DNA from: Pohlia nutans
Taxonomy: Eukaryota; Streptophyta; Bryopsida; Bryales; Mniaceae
Assembly: GCA_022496805.1 (NCBI GenBank)
Contig: CM040092.1
Coordinates: 2,053,555 to 2,117,554, forward strand
DNA: 64,000 nucleotides
Reading direction: 5' to 3'
Shown: in pieces, positions 1-11,968 of the stretch
How the letters are laid out: each line of letters begins with the position of its first letter
How positions within the stretch are numbered: the first letter of the stretch is position 1
Program-made: the position numbers and the translations under genes
Notes under the pieces: generated by a model
Database searches by the model: none
Told to the model about the DNA's origin: nothing
Seen by the model: the letters and a program-made list of their open reading frames with translations, nothing else

Positions 1-562
1 ACAGGGGGAAGTATGCTGTTGGATGATATTGACTTGCAGTGGACAAACGATGGGATGTTGAGCAAGACACCAAACATTCTCACACTCAAATAAGTTAAGT
101 TTTAGTGAATGCGTTAGGAGGCAGTGAGGCAGGGTGGGCAGTGGCCAGTGGTTGTGAATGATATGATCCGAGCGTGGCCGGGTGGTACTGTCCTGGGAAG
201 GGAATTGAAATCGTATGGCTGATGGAACATGTGCATCTGAGCTGGCAGGGCACTGCCTGAGGCCAGGGCAGGGCAGGGCAGGGCGGGCAGGGCGGGCAGG
301 GCAGGGCCAGTCTAAGGTCAAAGCCGGCAGCGCTGGGCCCACAATAATATTAAACACAAATCTGCAGAGATCTGGTCAGACTTCACCGAGATTCACCCGC
401 AGTTATGAGCCGCTTTGGCATCTCCACGCTGTGCCTCACCTTATTCTTCTTCACTAGTCTTCTTGTTATCATCATATACCCAATTCATTAAACCCCAAAC
501 ATGATTCACTCATGCTTTCCAAATGACAAAAGAGTTACTCGCTAACTCACCTTGAGTTTGAA
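1..562. other. Non-coding, GC-richer stretch
   Basis: No gene is supported. The open frame in 215-457 is low-complexity (Gly/Ala/Arg from a GGGCA repeat) and has no recognisable domain. The stretch is richer in G and C than the next 10 kb, so it could be the edge of a gene region lying to the left, but nothing proves this. Confidence 0.5.
262..308. repeat. GGGCA/GGGC short tandem repeat
   Basis: Units of GGGCA and GGGCGGGCA run in tandem about eight times with small variations. It is a simple repeat and explains the low-complexity frame over it. Confidence 0.8.
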
Positions 563-841
563 TACCGTACCAGGAAGGCAGGGTCGGCACTTTTGTGTCG
601 AATAATTAATAAAAGTTCCAAAAGTGGAGGTCGGCACTTTCAAAAACAATTATTAAAGATTCGGCTATTAATAACTAACATTGAATTTTACTAGCGGCTA
701 ATCGTTTTCTTTTGTTTTTTGTCTACGATTTTTGTTGACTTCATTTTTGTTGATTTCGACACTATACTTGATAAATTTATTTATTTTTTCGGTATTTTTT
801 TGGGAATTATTTTCTGCCGACCCTGCCTTCCTGGTACGGTA
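563..841. mobile_element. MITE with perfect TIRs and TA target duplication
   Basis: The ends are perfect inverted copies of about 25 bp, beginning CCGTACCAGGAAGGCAGGG at 565 and ending in its complement at 839. Each is flanked by TA (563-564 and 840-841). TA duplication with a short non-coding interior fits a Tc1/mariner (Stowaway-like) MITE. The internal GTCGGCACTT motif is repeated near 630. No transposase frame is present; the frame at 719-919 is T-rich and crosses the right end. Confidence 0.75.
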
Positions 842-915
842 GTAGGGTTATCCGTAAAGTCGAGTAATCAATTTCTTCAAGAGGAAAGACAAGGCAAAAA
901 CGAAATTTGGCTCCT

Positions 916-1835
916 TTAACCCCTAAAATTATGAGCGACCATATTCTAGTCGTTCCACTTTTTGGGCAGCCTCTAGGGACCTCTTATTTTTAAATTTTTC
1001 AATGAAAATTTCAGTGTAGCTTCCAAAAACGACACTCTACATGTCGCACTTCGTTTCATGTCATTCCGAAAAGTATTGCAAAATTTATAAGCATTTGAAG
1101 TTTTTGAAGCGAGATCGGGCAGCAAGAATTTTTTTATTTTTTACTCTTTTTCAAAATTTCTTTTTTGGTTCATGATTGGTTGATCTTTATCTACAAATGA
1201 AGCTTTAAATCTACCCATTTTGAGCAATGGGATAAAAGTTATGAGGAGATCTGTTTTTTGGGCAGTTTGGACAAAAAAAACTTTGAAGCTCATTTCTAAA
1301 CTCAATTTTCAATATTTTTTAATGAAATAAAAGGCACTAGGTGAAGATTTCCAAGTACAACATTCTCACCGTTAAAATTGACATTTTACAATTGCATGTC
1401 AAATTTATTAATGATTTTCTTTTTCCTTTCACTTTGTACCCACTTCTAGTAATTGTTTTATGAAAAAATTAATATGAGCTTTTTTCTTACAAGATTTTAT
1501 ATTTGTAGACTTAACTCAATTGTTAACATGGCCTTGCCATTCAATGAATTTCTAACCCATTCAAAAAAAAGATATTAATTTCTAAAGTTCAAATTTGTCA
1601 CCGGATTGAACCCCAAAAAATCTTCTTTTGCAACTTTGATCCTTATAATCTAAGAATCTAATGGTCATTTTGCTCTCAAATTTTGTGCTCACATGAAAAT
1701 TCAAGTTGGGTATTAGATCTTACGGTTAAATGATGAAAAAACAAAAAAAAAACATATGATTTCTTCTGCAACTTCCAAATGCTGCGTTTTTCATGGTTTT
1801 TTGTGAGAATACGGTCAAGGAATTTTAGGGGTTAA
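916..1835. mobile_element. TTAA element, family J (920 bp)
   Basis: It starts TTAACCCCTAAAATT and ends with the exact inverse, so TTAA flanks a CCCCTAAAATT inverted repeat. The interior is AT-rich and non-coding. TTAA duplication plus CCC-starting ends is the piggyBac superfamily signature; the assignment to that superfamily is inferred because no transposase is present. It is the longest clearly bounded TTAA element here and the only copy of this family. Confidence 0.7.
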
Positions 1836-1958
1836 TTTCGACCAATATCAGCGCTCTACATTGTTAAACACATTCGAACTTTGAACCTCCCAGTGCTAAA
1901 GAAGGTTCTTCATACCTCACACGAGTTCCCAACAGAGAATCTCCACGTACCTCCACGC

Positions 1959-2002
1959 CAAGCATATGCAAACTCACACCAAGCATATGCCAACTCACAC
2001 CA
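1959..2002. repeat. 21-bp direct duplication
   Basis: AAGCATATGC(A/C)AACTCACACC occurs twice in tandem. No function is evident. Confidence 0.7.
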
Positions 2003-2117
2003 AATAAACTGGCACTTCGTGCCAAAGATGGACAGTGAAAGTTATTTACAGAACAAAAAATCTTGTCAAGAGACAGGCTACCTGGCTTCGACTTCACAGA
2101 TAACTCTAATATATTCT

Positions 2118-2390
2118 TAATTTTGCTTTCGTATACGTTTATTTGTTCACTCCAAATAGTTCTAGGGTATGAAAGAACTTGGTGGTATTTCATTATTAGG
2201 TGTGTAACAACTTGGTGGTCTCTGAACTCAAGAAAATTTATTTTTGCAATCAAAATAGACATTTTTTGAGTTTTCATTGAGTTTAAAAACCACCAACCTC
2301 TTACAGACCTAATAATGAGAGACCACCACGTTCTTCTATTCCTTATAACTATTTGGAGTGAAAAAATAAGAGAATATGAAAGAAAAATTC
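2118..2390. mobile_element. Foldback element, copy 1
   Basis: Two arms of about 110-130 bp are near-complementary around a centre at about 2255. They share TTCACTCCAAATAGTT and TTATTAGGTGTGTAA-type blocks with their inverse. The same family occurs at 35008-35369. An RNA across it would form a long hairpin. No protein is encoded; the frames at 1864-2277 follow the palindrome. The target duplication is not resolved. Confidence 0.7.
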
Positions 2391-2454
2391 AATGTGAGTT
2401 AGCGGATAACTTTAAAATTTAATTGATTATCTTGTGGAAAAAAGATAATTCATG

Positions 2455-2905
2455 TGGGATCAAATTGGAATCAATGAAGAACATTGCATGTGCTAGCTAA
2501 AAACAAAAAATTCGAACAAAAAGAAGTCTCCATAGTACTTACTCAAAACTGCTAATAAAAACATGAGGCCCAATTCGGGCTTCTTGGTCCTTTAGGGATG
2601 AAGTTATTTTAAACCACTAGAAGAACATTGTATGTGTCGGTTAAAAATATAAAAATTACAACAAAAAGGAAGTTTAGATAGTACCTACTCAAAATTGCTA
2701 AGAAAATCATGAGGCCCAATTTGAACTCATCTTGGTCCTTTAGAGATTAAGGTGTTTTAAACCACTAGAGGAATATTGCATGTGTTGGTTAAACACAAAA
2801 AAATTGGAACAAAATGAAGTCTACATAGTACCTACTCAAAATTGCTAAGAAATGCATAAAGAGGCCCAATTTGGGCTTTTTGGTCCTTTAGGGATTAAAG
2901 TAAGC
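2455..2905 (-). repeat. Three tandem copies of a family E end
   Basis: Three units of about 150 bp each carry a GAACATTGCATGTGT-like block, a TACTCAAAATTGCTAA-like block and a CTTGGTCCTTTAGGGAT-like end. This is the inverse of the first part of family E (compare 46427-46664). The CCTTTAGGGATTAA ends show these were once TTAA-bounded, but only the last ones remain recognisable. Tandem copies of one end are unusual for a cut-and-paste element. Confidence 0.65.
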
Positions 2906-3084
2906 CACCCTATTTGTGTCACAATTTTGAAGTCATCTTACTATGTACCCATAGTGTAAATATAAAAAAAATGAATGTAAAATGTTGATATATGATGGCT
3001 ATTGATGCAAAGTGGTACAAATAATCATATGGGACAAAGAGGGTGGTATATCTTAGTGATGGAGCGCTCAACTTGGTCATAAAT

Positions 3085-3230
3085 CATTAGTAGAAACAAT
3101 GGTCTTTGGGCACCAAAAATAGTGTGTGGTGTCTAAAGCCCATATTGGCACTAAGTTGGTGTCAATTTGACCTTGGGCACCATGCTTTGACAATATTTTT
3201 TGGTGCCCAAAAACCATCCTTTCTACTATG
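3085..3230. mobile_element. CACTA-type MITE
   Basis: Imperfect inverted ends: CATTAGTAGAAACAATGGT on the left and the inverse of CATAGTAGAAAGGATGGT on the right. The subterminal block TCTTTGGGCACC is also inverted. It belongs to the same group as 3896-4418 and 32218-32343. CACTAGTAGAAA ends are a common plant CACTA (En/Spm) terminus. The 3-bp duplication is not clear in this copy. Confidence 0.6.
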
Positions 3231-3232
3231 CA

Positions 3233-3782
3233 TTAACCCTTAATTGCCTAAGCGTCCATTTTTTTGAATGATTTAGAGATTTCATCCACGTTTTCTCATC
3301 CGTCATGCACTTTTTTCAGTGTGGATTTTTTACTATATATTTTTATGGGAATTTAACTTTATACATTTGTGAATTGATTAGCAAGGGGATGATTTGTTAA
3401 AAAAAATTGCCTCATTTTATGTTGCAGTGATTCACCAAAAATTCTAAAATCTTAGTTCAAAAGTGTTCAAAGGTGCTCTTCAAAAATTCAACTCATAAAC
3501 TTAAGCAACCAAAAAATCTCCAAAAATCACAACACTTAGAGTATTTCATTTCAACCCATCACAACAAATTTTATTCATAGATTGTCAATATCTTATTTGT
3601 AATTGAATTACAAAAGAATTTCGAATTTTAAGTTTCAAATTTTATACAAAAATATTGGTAATTGCAATCATAGATTTAACTTTATGGATAGAATCTAAAA
3701 CTCATAATGTACAACATTTATTCATGCATCAAGTTCTAAATATCCCTCTTGGTTGCATTTTATAATGCATCTTTGCAATTCT
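3233..3782 (+). mobile_element. TTAA family A, copy A1 (3' truncated)
   Basis: It begins TTAACCCTTAATTGCCTAAG, then the family A body (GCGTCCATTTTTT, TGCAGTGTGGATTTTTTACTA, AATCTCCAAAAATCAC). It breaks off at the TTTGCAATT block, before the expected GAGGGCTCTAGGCATTTAGG end. It is non-coding. It lies 2 bp right of the CACTA MITE. Confidence 0.8.
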
Positions 3783-3895
3783 AATGATTGACGTGCAGGT
3801 TCATTTTCGACCATCATATATGGTATTTAGTCTCCGTATTTTTTGGTATAACTAAAGGAGAGGAAGCATCAACAAACTATATTTAAGTATTAGTG

Positions 3896-4418
3896 CACTA
3901 GTAGAAAGGTAGTCAGTCTTTGGGTACTTTGCATTGGTACCACAAGTTAGAGCATGACCATCCATATTTAGTGAAACAAGCTACAATGGCTTATGACTCA
4001 ATTTGGGAGATCAAATATATTTCAATGATGATACTCCAAAGGGAAAATTGAGACCGGGTCCTTTAGAAACCATGCTCTACATGGAATTTTTTTAGATTGC
4101 ATGTAGCCCTTGTAGTGCTTTTAGTTTACGAGAATGTTCATTTAATAAGTGTGTTAATTTTTGTTGATTGGTGAGAAGATGAGTAAATCAATGGAGGAAA
4201 AATGCAAGAAGGTGGGTTGTCTAATGCGCAAATTGCTTTCCAAAGAAGGTGAATATTGAGTTAGTGTAGCAATTATAGCAAGCAAAGGTGGGGGCTTGGT
4301 GAAAGCAACGTTTGGTAAAGGAAGACTTGGCCCTTGAAAGTTCAATTAGCACGTTTGATTTAGCAAGCATTGGTGGCAATGTTTTTAATGCCCAAAGACC
4401 TCCTTTTTATTAGTAGTG
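3896..4418. mobile_element. CACTA-like element
   Basis: CACTAGTAGAAAGGTAGTC on the left pairs with the inverse of CACTACTAATAAAAAGGAGG on the right, followed inward by TCTTTGGG blocks on both sides. It is about 520 bp and non-coding. The 3-bp flanks do not match, so the duplication is eroded or one end is misplaced. Confidence 0.5.
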
Positions 4419-4850
4419 AAGTGAGAATGTTTGAATAGGTTATTGTTTGTATAGTATGTTATTATTCAGTAAATTGAACCCTAGTCACTCACATGAAATA
4501 TACTACATTTACATGTCAATAAAATTTATAAAGTATGTTAGAAAGCCTCTTATAATTTTTTAGATGCACTACGCAAAGAACATAGCCTTTTGTGGTAAGC
4601 TACTTATTTTATTTCACAATGCCAAATTTAATATTCAAGACGAATACGTCACTGTCTCATTGGCTACTATTATTGTTGTTCTCATTTTAAACTTTTAGAT
4701 CAACCAAAAGTTTAGATATAGACAATCTCAATTGCATAAATGTATGACTTGACATTATGTCCAATAATGTTTCGAAGCCTTTTGGCTCTCAAACATTATC
4801 CAATCCATAATAATAAACTTCTATTGTGATCTCGATTGTGATATGCAATG
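4419..4850. other. AT-rich, no feature seen
   Basis: No frame, repeat end or RNA gene could be supported here. Confidence 0.5.
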
Positions 4851-5855
4851 TTGGCACCTCAAGGAGTGCACTTAAAGTTGAGACTAGGAATCACGTGAGT
4901 GTGTACTTTTGACCCCCCCATGTATGTACTAAAAAATCATCTAAAATTTGTAAAAAGAATATGAAGTTGTTAAACGCAATCTAAAGTTCTTGTTGTATAA
5001 CTTTCAAAAAATAATCACTTGTAAATATTTTTAAATTGATTTTTGAAGCAATAAATAACACATTCTAGTTCAAACTTCTATCATTTTTTTTATAAGATTT
5101 TTAAAACTTTTGGTCCTGAAATTTATACCAAATGATAGATATATACGTAATGATTTGGGGCCTAAAAAAATTTAATTTAAAAACTATTTTAAGGCCAAGT
5201 ATTGTAGGGGGTGTGCTATTAACCCCTAAATGCCTAGATCCCTCTCCAAATTTGGCAGTTTTTCAAAGATGCATTATAAAATGCAACCTAGAGGGATATT
5301 TTGAACTTGATATATGAATAAAAGTTGTACATTATGAATTTTAGATTCTATCCATACGGTTAGATCTATGATTGCTATTACCAATGATTTTGTATAAAAT
5401 TTGAAACGTGAAATTCAAAATTATTTTATAATTCAATTACGAATAAGATATTGACAATCTACGGATGAAATTTTTTGTGATTGGTTGAAATGTAATACGC
5501 TAAGTGTAGTGATTTTTGGAGATTTTTTGGTTGCTTAATTTTATGAGTTGAATTTTTTTATAGCACTTTTACACTGAAATCTTCAAAATTTTGGGTGAAT
5601 CACTACAACATGAAATGAGGCATAAAAAATTCACAAATCATCCCCTTTCTAATCGGATCACATATGCGTGAAGCTAACTTCCCATAGAATCTACTGTAAA
5701 AATTTCACACTGCAAAAAGTGCATGACGGATGAGAAATTATGAATGAAATCTGTACATCGTCCAAAAAATGGACGCGTAGGCAGTCAGGGGTTAAAACGC
5801 ACTCACGTGTATTCCTAATCTCAACTTTAAGTGCACTCCCCGGGGTTGGCACAAA
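4851..5855. mobile_element. Inverted-repeat element interrupted by A2
   Basis: About 50 bp at 4851-4903 (including GGAGTGCACTTAAAGTTGAG and CACGTGAGTG) recurs inverted at 5797-5855. Between them lie AT-rich sequence and TTAA copy A2. This suggests an older TIR element of about 430 bp that later received A2. Superfamily is unknown and flanking duplications were not found. Confidence 0.5.
5219..5795 (-). mobile_element. TTAA family A, copy A2 (577 bp)
   Basis: Full-length family A in reverse orientation, from TTAACCCCTAAATGCCTAG at the left to CAGGGGTTAA at the right. It contains the conserved inner block CATCGTCCAAAAAATGGACG near 5757. It is non-coding; small frames across it recur as fragments in other copies and are not genes. 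Confidence 0.85.
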
Positions 5856-7863
5856 AAATACAATGAACATGAACAATGTCAAAACCATGTTCATTCAACA
5901 AAACAAAAACTTGAACAAAAACACAATATAGACACAAATTCAAAAAGAAAAAAGAATTTTTTTTAAAAAGAAGTGAAGGCAAAGCGTCAAAAAGAGAAGT
6001 AAAAAAATGTTATCAAAGCCTATAGAAATTTAACTTCTATACATTGGATCTTATAATTGTAATGTCAAATTTTAGTATGTCTTTGATTTTTCCATCATGA
6101 ATTACAATACTTCAAATTTTGATTTTTATATTGATGAAGTTATTTGTTTTCTATATGCCATAATATTTGTTAAACGCTACAAGAATATTGAAACCATTGT
6201 AATTTTTTAAAGTTTTTGGATCAATGTCACTTACATAATATATTCATTAAAATAAAAAGTTTTAAAGAAAATATAAATTTTCATGAAAAGCATCAAAGTG
6301 AAAATTACAATAAATAAGTTTGTTTTTACCAATGAATTCACTTTGTGGTAATATTCATCTAACTTGCAATTACAATTTAGGTAATGGAATTTTATGAAAA
6401 AATTAATAATATTAAATTGGTTTAGAATGTCTCAAATGATATTTGTTAAAAGCATGTTCCATTATACTTAGTAAGTCTATTCAACTATTTTGGCTAATTT
6501 TGGCTTTTGACCAATTCTATTCAAGTTGAATGAACTCATTTAATAGAATGACACATTTTTTTTAATAATGTGAACTTACAAATAAATTGGGAGTGTTGGA
6601 AAACACCTCATCTACTTCAAAATATGTTTCTAGTAAAGCCAAAATGGATTTTGAATAGAGTACTTGTCCTTTCAAAAGTAGCACTTCCTATCTACACCGG
6701 CTCTTGTGGAATAATTAGTAGAAATACTCTTCATTCACACCTCTCACCTCATTTTGGCCAAAGTTATTCTTCTTGTTCTATCAATCCTATGGATTTGACA
6801 AACATTGACTATGTGAATGTTGGTGAATTGTATACAAAAATAATAGTTATTCAAATATCTACCAAAAATCGTGATCAGTTGATTCAAGATAGATTTTCCT
6901 TGTAGCATTGTGTATCTTTTGAAATAAAAAATCACTAAATTTAATATTTCCTAAGTTTGTTTATAAATCACAAATATACACTTATAATAGAATAATATGG
7001 TCATGAAATACATGCACAAGGATACAAACTCTCCTTGGCAAATTGTAAAAAATACTTTGCAACCTCATATTAAGTACTTAAATGGCATTTTTTTGAAATC
7101 AATAATTTCACACCATATATTGTTTATGAAAGAGAAATAAAAGGTAGAAGTGTACGTGTTTGAGGATTTAACCTTTTTTTTTTTGCATTTTTCAAGCTAG
7201 AGATTATACATTTCACTAATGTAGTTTAATAAAATGCATAGAGATGAATGTAGACATGGAAGTTGATGTTATTGGAGATACTCAAACAATTAGCATTTAT
7301 GGGAATAAAGTTTTCATTAAATGTATGCAAAATTAAACTCTCTAAAGTAACACATAATTTTGACCAAAATTTGATAAAATAAATGACATATAGGTGTATG
7401 TGGAGTTATTGAATAGCCAATCCTTTGAACTATTAATAATTGTCAAGAAATCTTCAAAGAAAAAATAAATAAAAATAGTAAATATGTTTTAAATATCATA
7501 AGCTGATAGTAGTTCGAGCACTCTTGGGAAATGACGTTAGCTTTTCTCCTCCCACGTTTCCTCTTTCAAACATCACAACCAATCAGAAAGCGATGTGGCA
7601 TATTCTTGAAATTTTGAATTATTTAATACCGGAACTACTATCCACCTATGGTACTGGTACTGCCATAGTTGGTAGAACATTGTACATATCTACATTGTAA
7701 TTTTCTAAATTACATAGTAAATGTGCCATGGAATTTGTTCAAAATTTACAATCACAAGTTCCTTACAGATCGATATGATTAAATGCTAAAATTCCTTCAC
7801 TAAGGTCTATCACTGAGCACATCCATATGAAAATCCACGAAACCACCTCAACTCGGTTAGCCC
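5856..7863. other. AT-rich spacer, no gene
   Basis: About 2 kb with no recognisable gene. The 111-residue frame at 6570-6905 has no known motif and lies in AT-rich DNA, so it is not called. A small inverted pair GATAGTAGTTC (about 7504) / GAACTACTATC (about 7640) could bound a 138-bp MITE with a CCAATCAG box inside, but this is weak. Confidence 0.5.
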
Positions 7864-8436
7864 TTAACACCTAAAGGTTCTCACCCTTTTCAGATTTGGC
7901 AGTTTTTCAAAGATGCATTATAAAATGCAACTAAGAGGGATATTTTCAACTTGATGAATGAATAAAAGTTGTACATTATGAATTTTAGATTCTATCCATA
8001 TGGTTAGATTTGCGATTCCTATCACCAATATTTGTGTATAAATTTTCAAACTGAAAATTGAGAGCTCTTTTGTGATATGATTACGAATAAGATATTGACA
8101 ATCTAATAATGAAATTTGTTGGGATGGGTTGAAATGTAATACTCTAAGTATAATGATTTTTGGAGATTTTTTGGTTGCTTAATTTTAGTAGTTGACTTTT
8201 TCAAGAGCACTTTTAGACTAAAATCTTCGAAATTTTGGGTGGAACACTACATGAAATGAGGCATAAAAATTTCACAAGTCATCCCCTTTCTAATTAGATC
8301 ACACATGCACGAAGCTAACTTCCCATAAAAGTTTCAGTAAAAAATCCACACTGCAAAAAGTGCATGATGGATGAGAAAACGGAGTTCAAATCCGTACATC
8401 ATGCAAAATATGCATGGTTGGGCGGTTAGGGATTAA
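7864..8436 (-). mobile_element. TTAA family A, copy A3
   Basis: Reverse-oriented family A copy from TTAACACCTAAAGG to GGTTAGGGATTAA, full length but diverged. Its right TTAA (8433-8436) is also the left TTAA of family B copy B1, so the two elements abut with one shared site. Confidence 0.8.
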
Positions 8437-9021
8437 CTCCTAAACGTACCAGGGTGTCCCTGGAATTGACCATTTGAGAAAAATTATCATAAGGTACTAT
8501 AATTTAGAAGAATATTTTGGAATTGATATACAAATGAAAGTTCTAGATTTTTAATTTGAGATTCCATTCGTACGGTTCAATTCACCAATACTACCACCAA
8601 TATTTTATTATAAAATTTGAAAGTTAATATTAAAAATTCCTTCTAAATTTGATTACAAACAAATTTCAATATTTTTTGAGCAAAAGTTGTTGGAATGAAT
8701 TTGAAATGAGATACTCTTAAACGTGGTGATTCTTTGAAATTTTTGTGTTCCTTAAATCTATGACCTCATTTTTGCAAGGCCGCTTTTGAACTATAGTCAA
8801 TGCAATTTTGGCTTGGTCAACAATTTGACATAATTCTACATTTGTAATTTTAGAAAAATATGTACTCAAGTATCACTAAATCCAACCATTAGATAGGACA
8901 ACAACTTGGTAAAGTATCTCCAAAAAATTGGATGACCTTCATCCAAACATTGATAGAACGTAGGATGAGCTTGAATCTGTTAGTCGTCTAGAAACTGGAC
9001 GCTGTGACGTTTAGGGGTTAA
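8433..9021 (+). mobile_element. TTAA family B, copy B1 (589 bp)
   Basis: It runs from TTAACTCCTAAACGTACCAG to GACGTTTAGGGGTTAA and has a full-length inverted partner at 49981-50566. Its interior differs from family A. It is non-coding, with TTAA on both sides. Confidence 0.85.
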
Positions 9022-11125
9022 GGTCCAAAGAGTCCTTTTTCACCAGTATCATACAACAATATTCCATTGTATTTGGCATGGTTCCACACCTCCTATGGGT
9101 TTAAGATCAAAAGTGAAGTTAAAATTCATGTCGACATGATTTTAATGAGCTATCGGGGTCTCAATTTGGAACTTTCTAATTACAACAAATGTCAAATTTA
9201 CGCCAACGTATCTACTATCTCCATTAGTCTTTTCAGTCTTTTTCAAAATACTTATGTATACAATTTTTTCAAGTGTAAATCATAAATGTACGTACATATT
9301 AGAATTTAAAAAAAATAGATATATGTATACATGGAATAAAAATCAGCATAATAAATCCATATCACAAATAATTTTTTTTGTTCAAGTGAAATAAAGCCCC
9401 TCACTATATGTATAATATTTCCATTAATATTTTATAGTAAGTAGAGTCCGAGGTTCTCTGATTACCCGTGACGAAGAGCAACTAAAAGTTAGGTTGTAAA
9501 AATGAGATTTGGAATTAATGACATTTTCAGACCCAAACGCTCCTCACACACATGGATGAAGGTTCTCAATGTTTCTAATGAATTTTTCAATTTATCATCC
9601 TAATTTCATTCATTCTAGGGTTAAAACATTAATGCTTTTAACCCTTACCCGTATTCTCAACATTCATTAATGCCTATATGTCTATGTATTTCTAATTGAA
9701 TTATAATATGCATAATATATGTATACTTTGTACATTGATGTCATCATTATTTTGTGCACTCAGATGATGTAATGTAAAAATATTGGGTTCACTCCCTAAG
9801 CAAATTTCTAATGAATTTCTAATGTGTATGTTCAAAGAAATGTGTTTATGTCCTTGAAGTCACAATATTTATTTATTTGTCATGGACACCTAACATTGTT
9901 CCCTTATCCAATTCCAATCAATCAAGCCAAATTTCACTTTAAAAAAAAGAAAAAGAAAAACTCCATTTACATCATTTTTGTTTCTTTCTTTTCAATCTTT
10001 AAGGAAATAATTAATTGAAAAGAATTGGCGATGGATTTTATAAATTGAATTGGATAGTCAACTATTTGAATATGCACATATGTTTGCAATGAATGCCCTT
10101 ATATTTGACGCATATTTATTAAAAATAATTAGTACATTATATGCATATATAGAATGTGGGCCCTATTTTGACATCATATACAACTAATGGTGCAATTTAC
10201 ACCAAAAAATTTAAAAAATACACATAGCTATGTGCACTTTTAACGAAACATGTGTTATGGGTGAACATGTAGGAAATATGAGCGCTTACATCTCTCCATG
10301 CAAAGTTGATGTTTGATAGCCCAAAAAAGTTTCAAACTTTATACTATATAAAATGGTGGCACTTACCGACTTATTTTTAAATAAATATTTCTAAATTCTA
10401 ATTGAATCTCAAAAAATCAATTGCACCATCATGTTCAATGGCATGAAATTACTTTAAAATGAAGGTCACGATATATCTAGTTGTAACGATATGGTTTTGT
10501 GAATAGCAAAGAAAGATAAAAATCAAGAGAAAAAAATTGTAACATTATTGGACTCTATTGTAGAGATTTTTCATGCATTCCTATGAAACTCACAACTTGT
10601 TGACAATCTTTAATTTGTCATCCCTATTTGGAAGTTGGTTGATTTACAACATGTGCATGCTACATCCATTATCCACTTTAGTCCGAGCGACACTGACTAT
10701 TTACTCAAGGCTATAACTTTTTACACAAGGCAATTTTTTTTACCAAGATTGAAGATTTTGGTATTACAATTGTAGGAGAACATCCATAGTCATACTTTGT
10801 AAAATTATTTAATCTATGTTAAAAAAACATATAGTGATTAAAAAACAATTAGTGCATCTCGGACTAAGTAGGATAAGTGGTGTAGTTAGAACATACTTTG
10901 GGAAGATAGATTTTTGCTACCATACCCAAATAGCAATTTTGTACAAGTTGTAGCAAATAGTTTAATTACTTTGGTGCCACCTAAACTATTTTGTAGGTTA
11001 CAACCAATACCTATGTGACATGTAGTACAAAAAAAGTAATTTTTTTTTTACGAACCTGCTTTGCAATTACACTGGCTAGAACATACTTTTGGAGCATAGA
11101 CTTTTGAAAGGAGGTCGTTTTTAAT
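9022..11125. other. AT-rich spacer, no gene
   Basis: About 2.1 kb with no supported gene. A short inverted pair around CTTAGTCCGAG (about 10679 and 10860) is the only structure noticed. The frames at 9067-9285 and 9824-10018 have no known motif. Confidence 0.5.
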
Positions 11126-11490
11126 TTAACCCCTAAATGTCCAACCATCCATTTTTTGCATGATGTACAAAAACAAACTCCATTTTCTCATCTATCATGC
11201 ATTTTTGTCGTGTGGATTTTTTGCTGTAGATTTTATGGGAAGTTAGCTTCATGCATGTGCGATATGATTAGAAAGGGGATGGTTTGTGAAAATTTTATGC
11301 TTCATTTCATGTTGCAGTGATTCACAAAAACATTCTGAGATCTTAGTTCAAAAGTGCTCTTGAAAGAATCAACTTATAAAATTAAGTATCCAAAAAATCT
11401 TCAAAAATCACTACACTTAGAATATTACATTTTAATCCATCACAACAAATTTCATCCACAAATTGCCAATATCGTATTTGTAATCAAATT
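11126..11490 (+). mobile_element. TTAA family A, copy A4 (3' truncated)
   Basis: It begins TTAACCCCTAAATGTCCAAC and follows family A through the TTTGTAATCAAATT block, then stops abruptly. About 210 bp of the 3' part is missing. Confidence 0.8.
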
Positions 11491-11737
11491 TACGTGTCCA
11501 CACTACAATTACTCCGTCAAACCACATGAATTCCTCACATTTTAAAATATACTATATTTTTTTGGTATTTTTCTCATATAAGGAATTGTTAAACCAATTT
11601 ATCCTGATTTTTTATAATTATTTAAATAAAAATAAAAATAATAAAAATTTCAAAGTTTTTCTTTGTAAAAATCATAGTAATTACAAAATGCTTAAAATAG
11701 TATTATTTTTTTAGGGAAAGTGTAAAAAATAGTGATG

Positions 11738-11968
11738 AAGATAGATAGAAACTTCGGTCCTCTTTCAAGGCTGACGTGAATAAAGTGTCTGTTCGTAATG
11801 ACAATGACCTAGTGCCCACCGCACAAAGGGCCATTGGAACAAAACTACTCTCCCCTATCGGGAATAGATAATCTAGGGACCAGTATCCAAAGACCAAAAC
11901 AAATAGAGGGCAATCCGTGACCTTACCTCTCCCTATGGTTTTAGTAAATTGATCAAGGTGGGTCTAAG
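11738..11968 (-). other. LINE 3' UTR and tail shared with SINEs
   Basis: From the stop codon near 11970 to a TATCTATC tail at 11738-11748. The stretch 11738-11885 contains GGGAGAGTAGTTTTG and GACACTTTATTCACG blocks that recur in the 3' parts of the elements at 42875-43292 and 44296-44725. It is probably the site where the LINE's enzyme recognises its RNA. Confidence 0.75.

Noticed and set aside
916..930. CCCCTAAA ends resemble the plant telomere repeat CCCTAAA
   Set aside because: Only one unit occurs per end, always next to TTAA, with family-specific sequence inside. There is no tandem telomeric array, so this is a TIR and not interstitial telomere DNA.
6570..6905. 111-residue plus frame
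   Set aside because: AT-rich, no motif, no neighbouring exon, and an opposing frame overlaps it.
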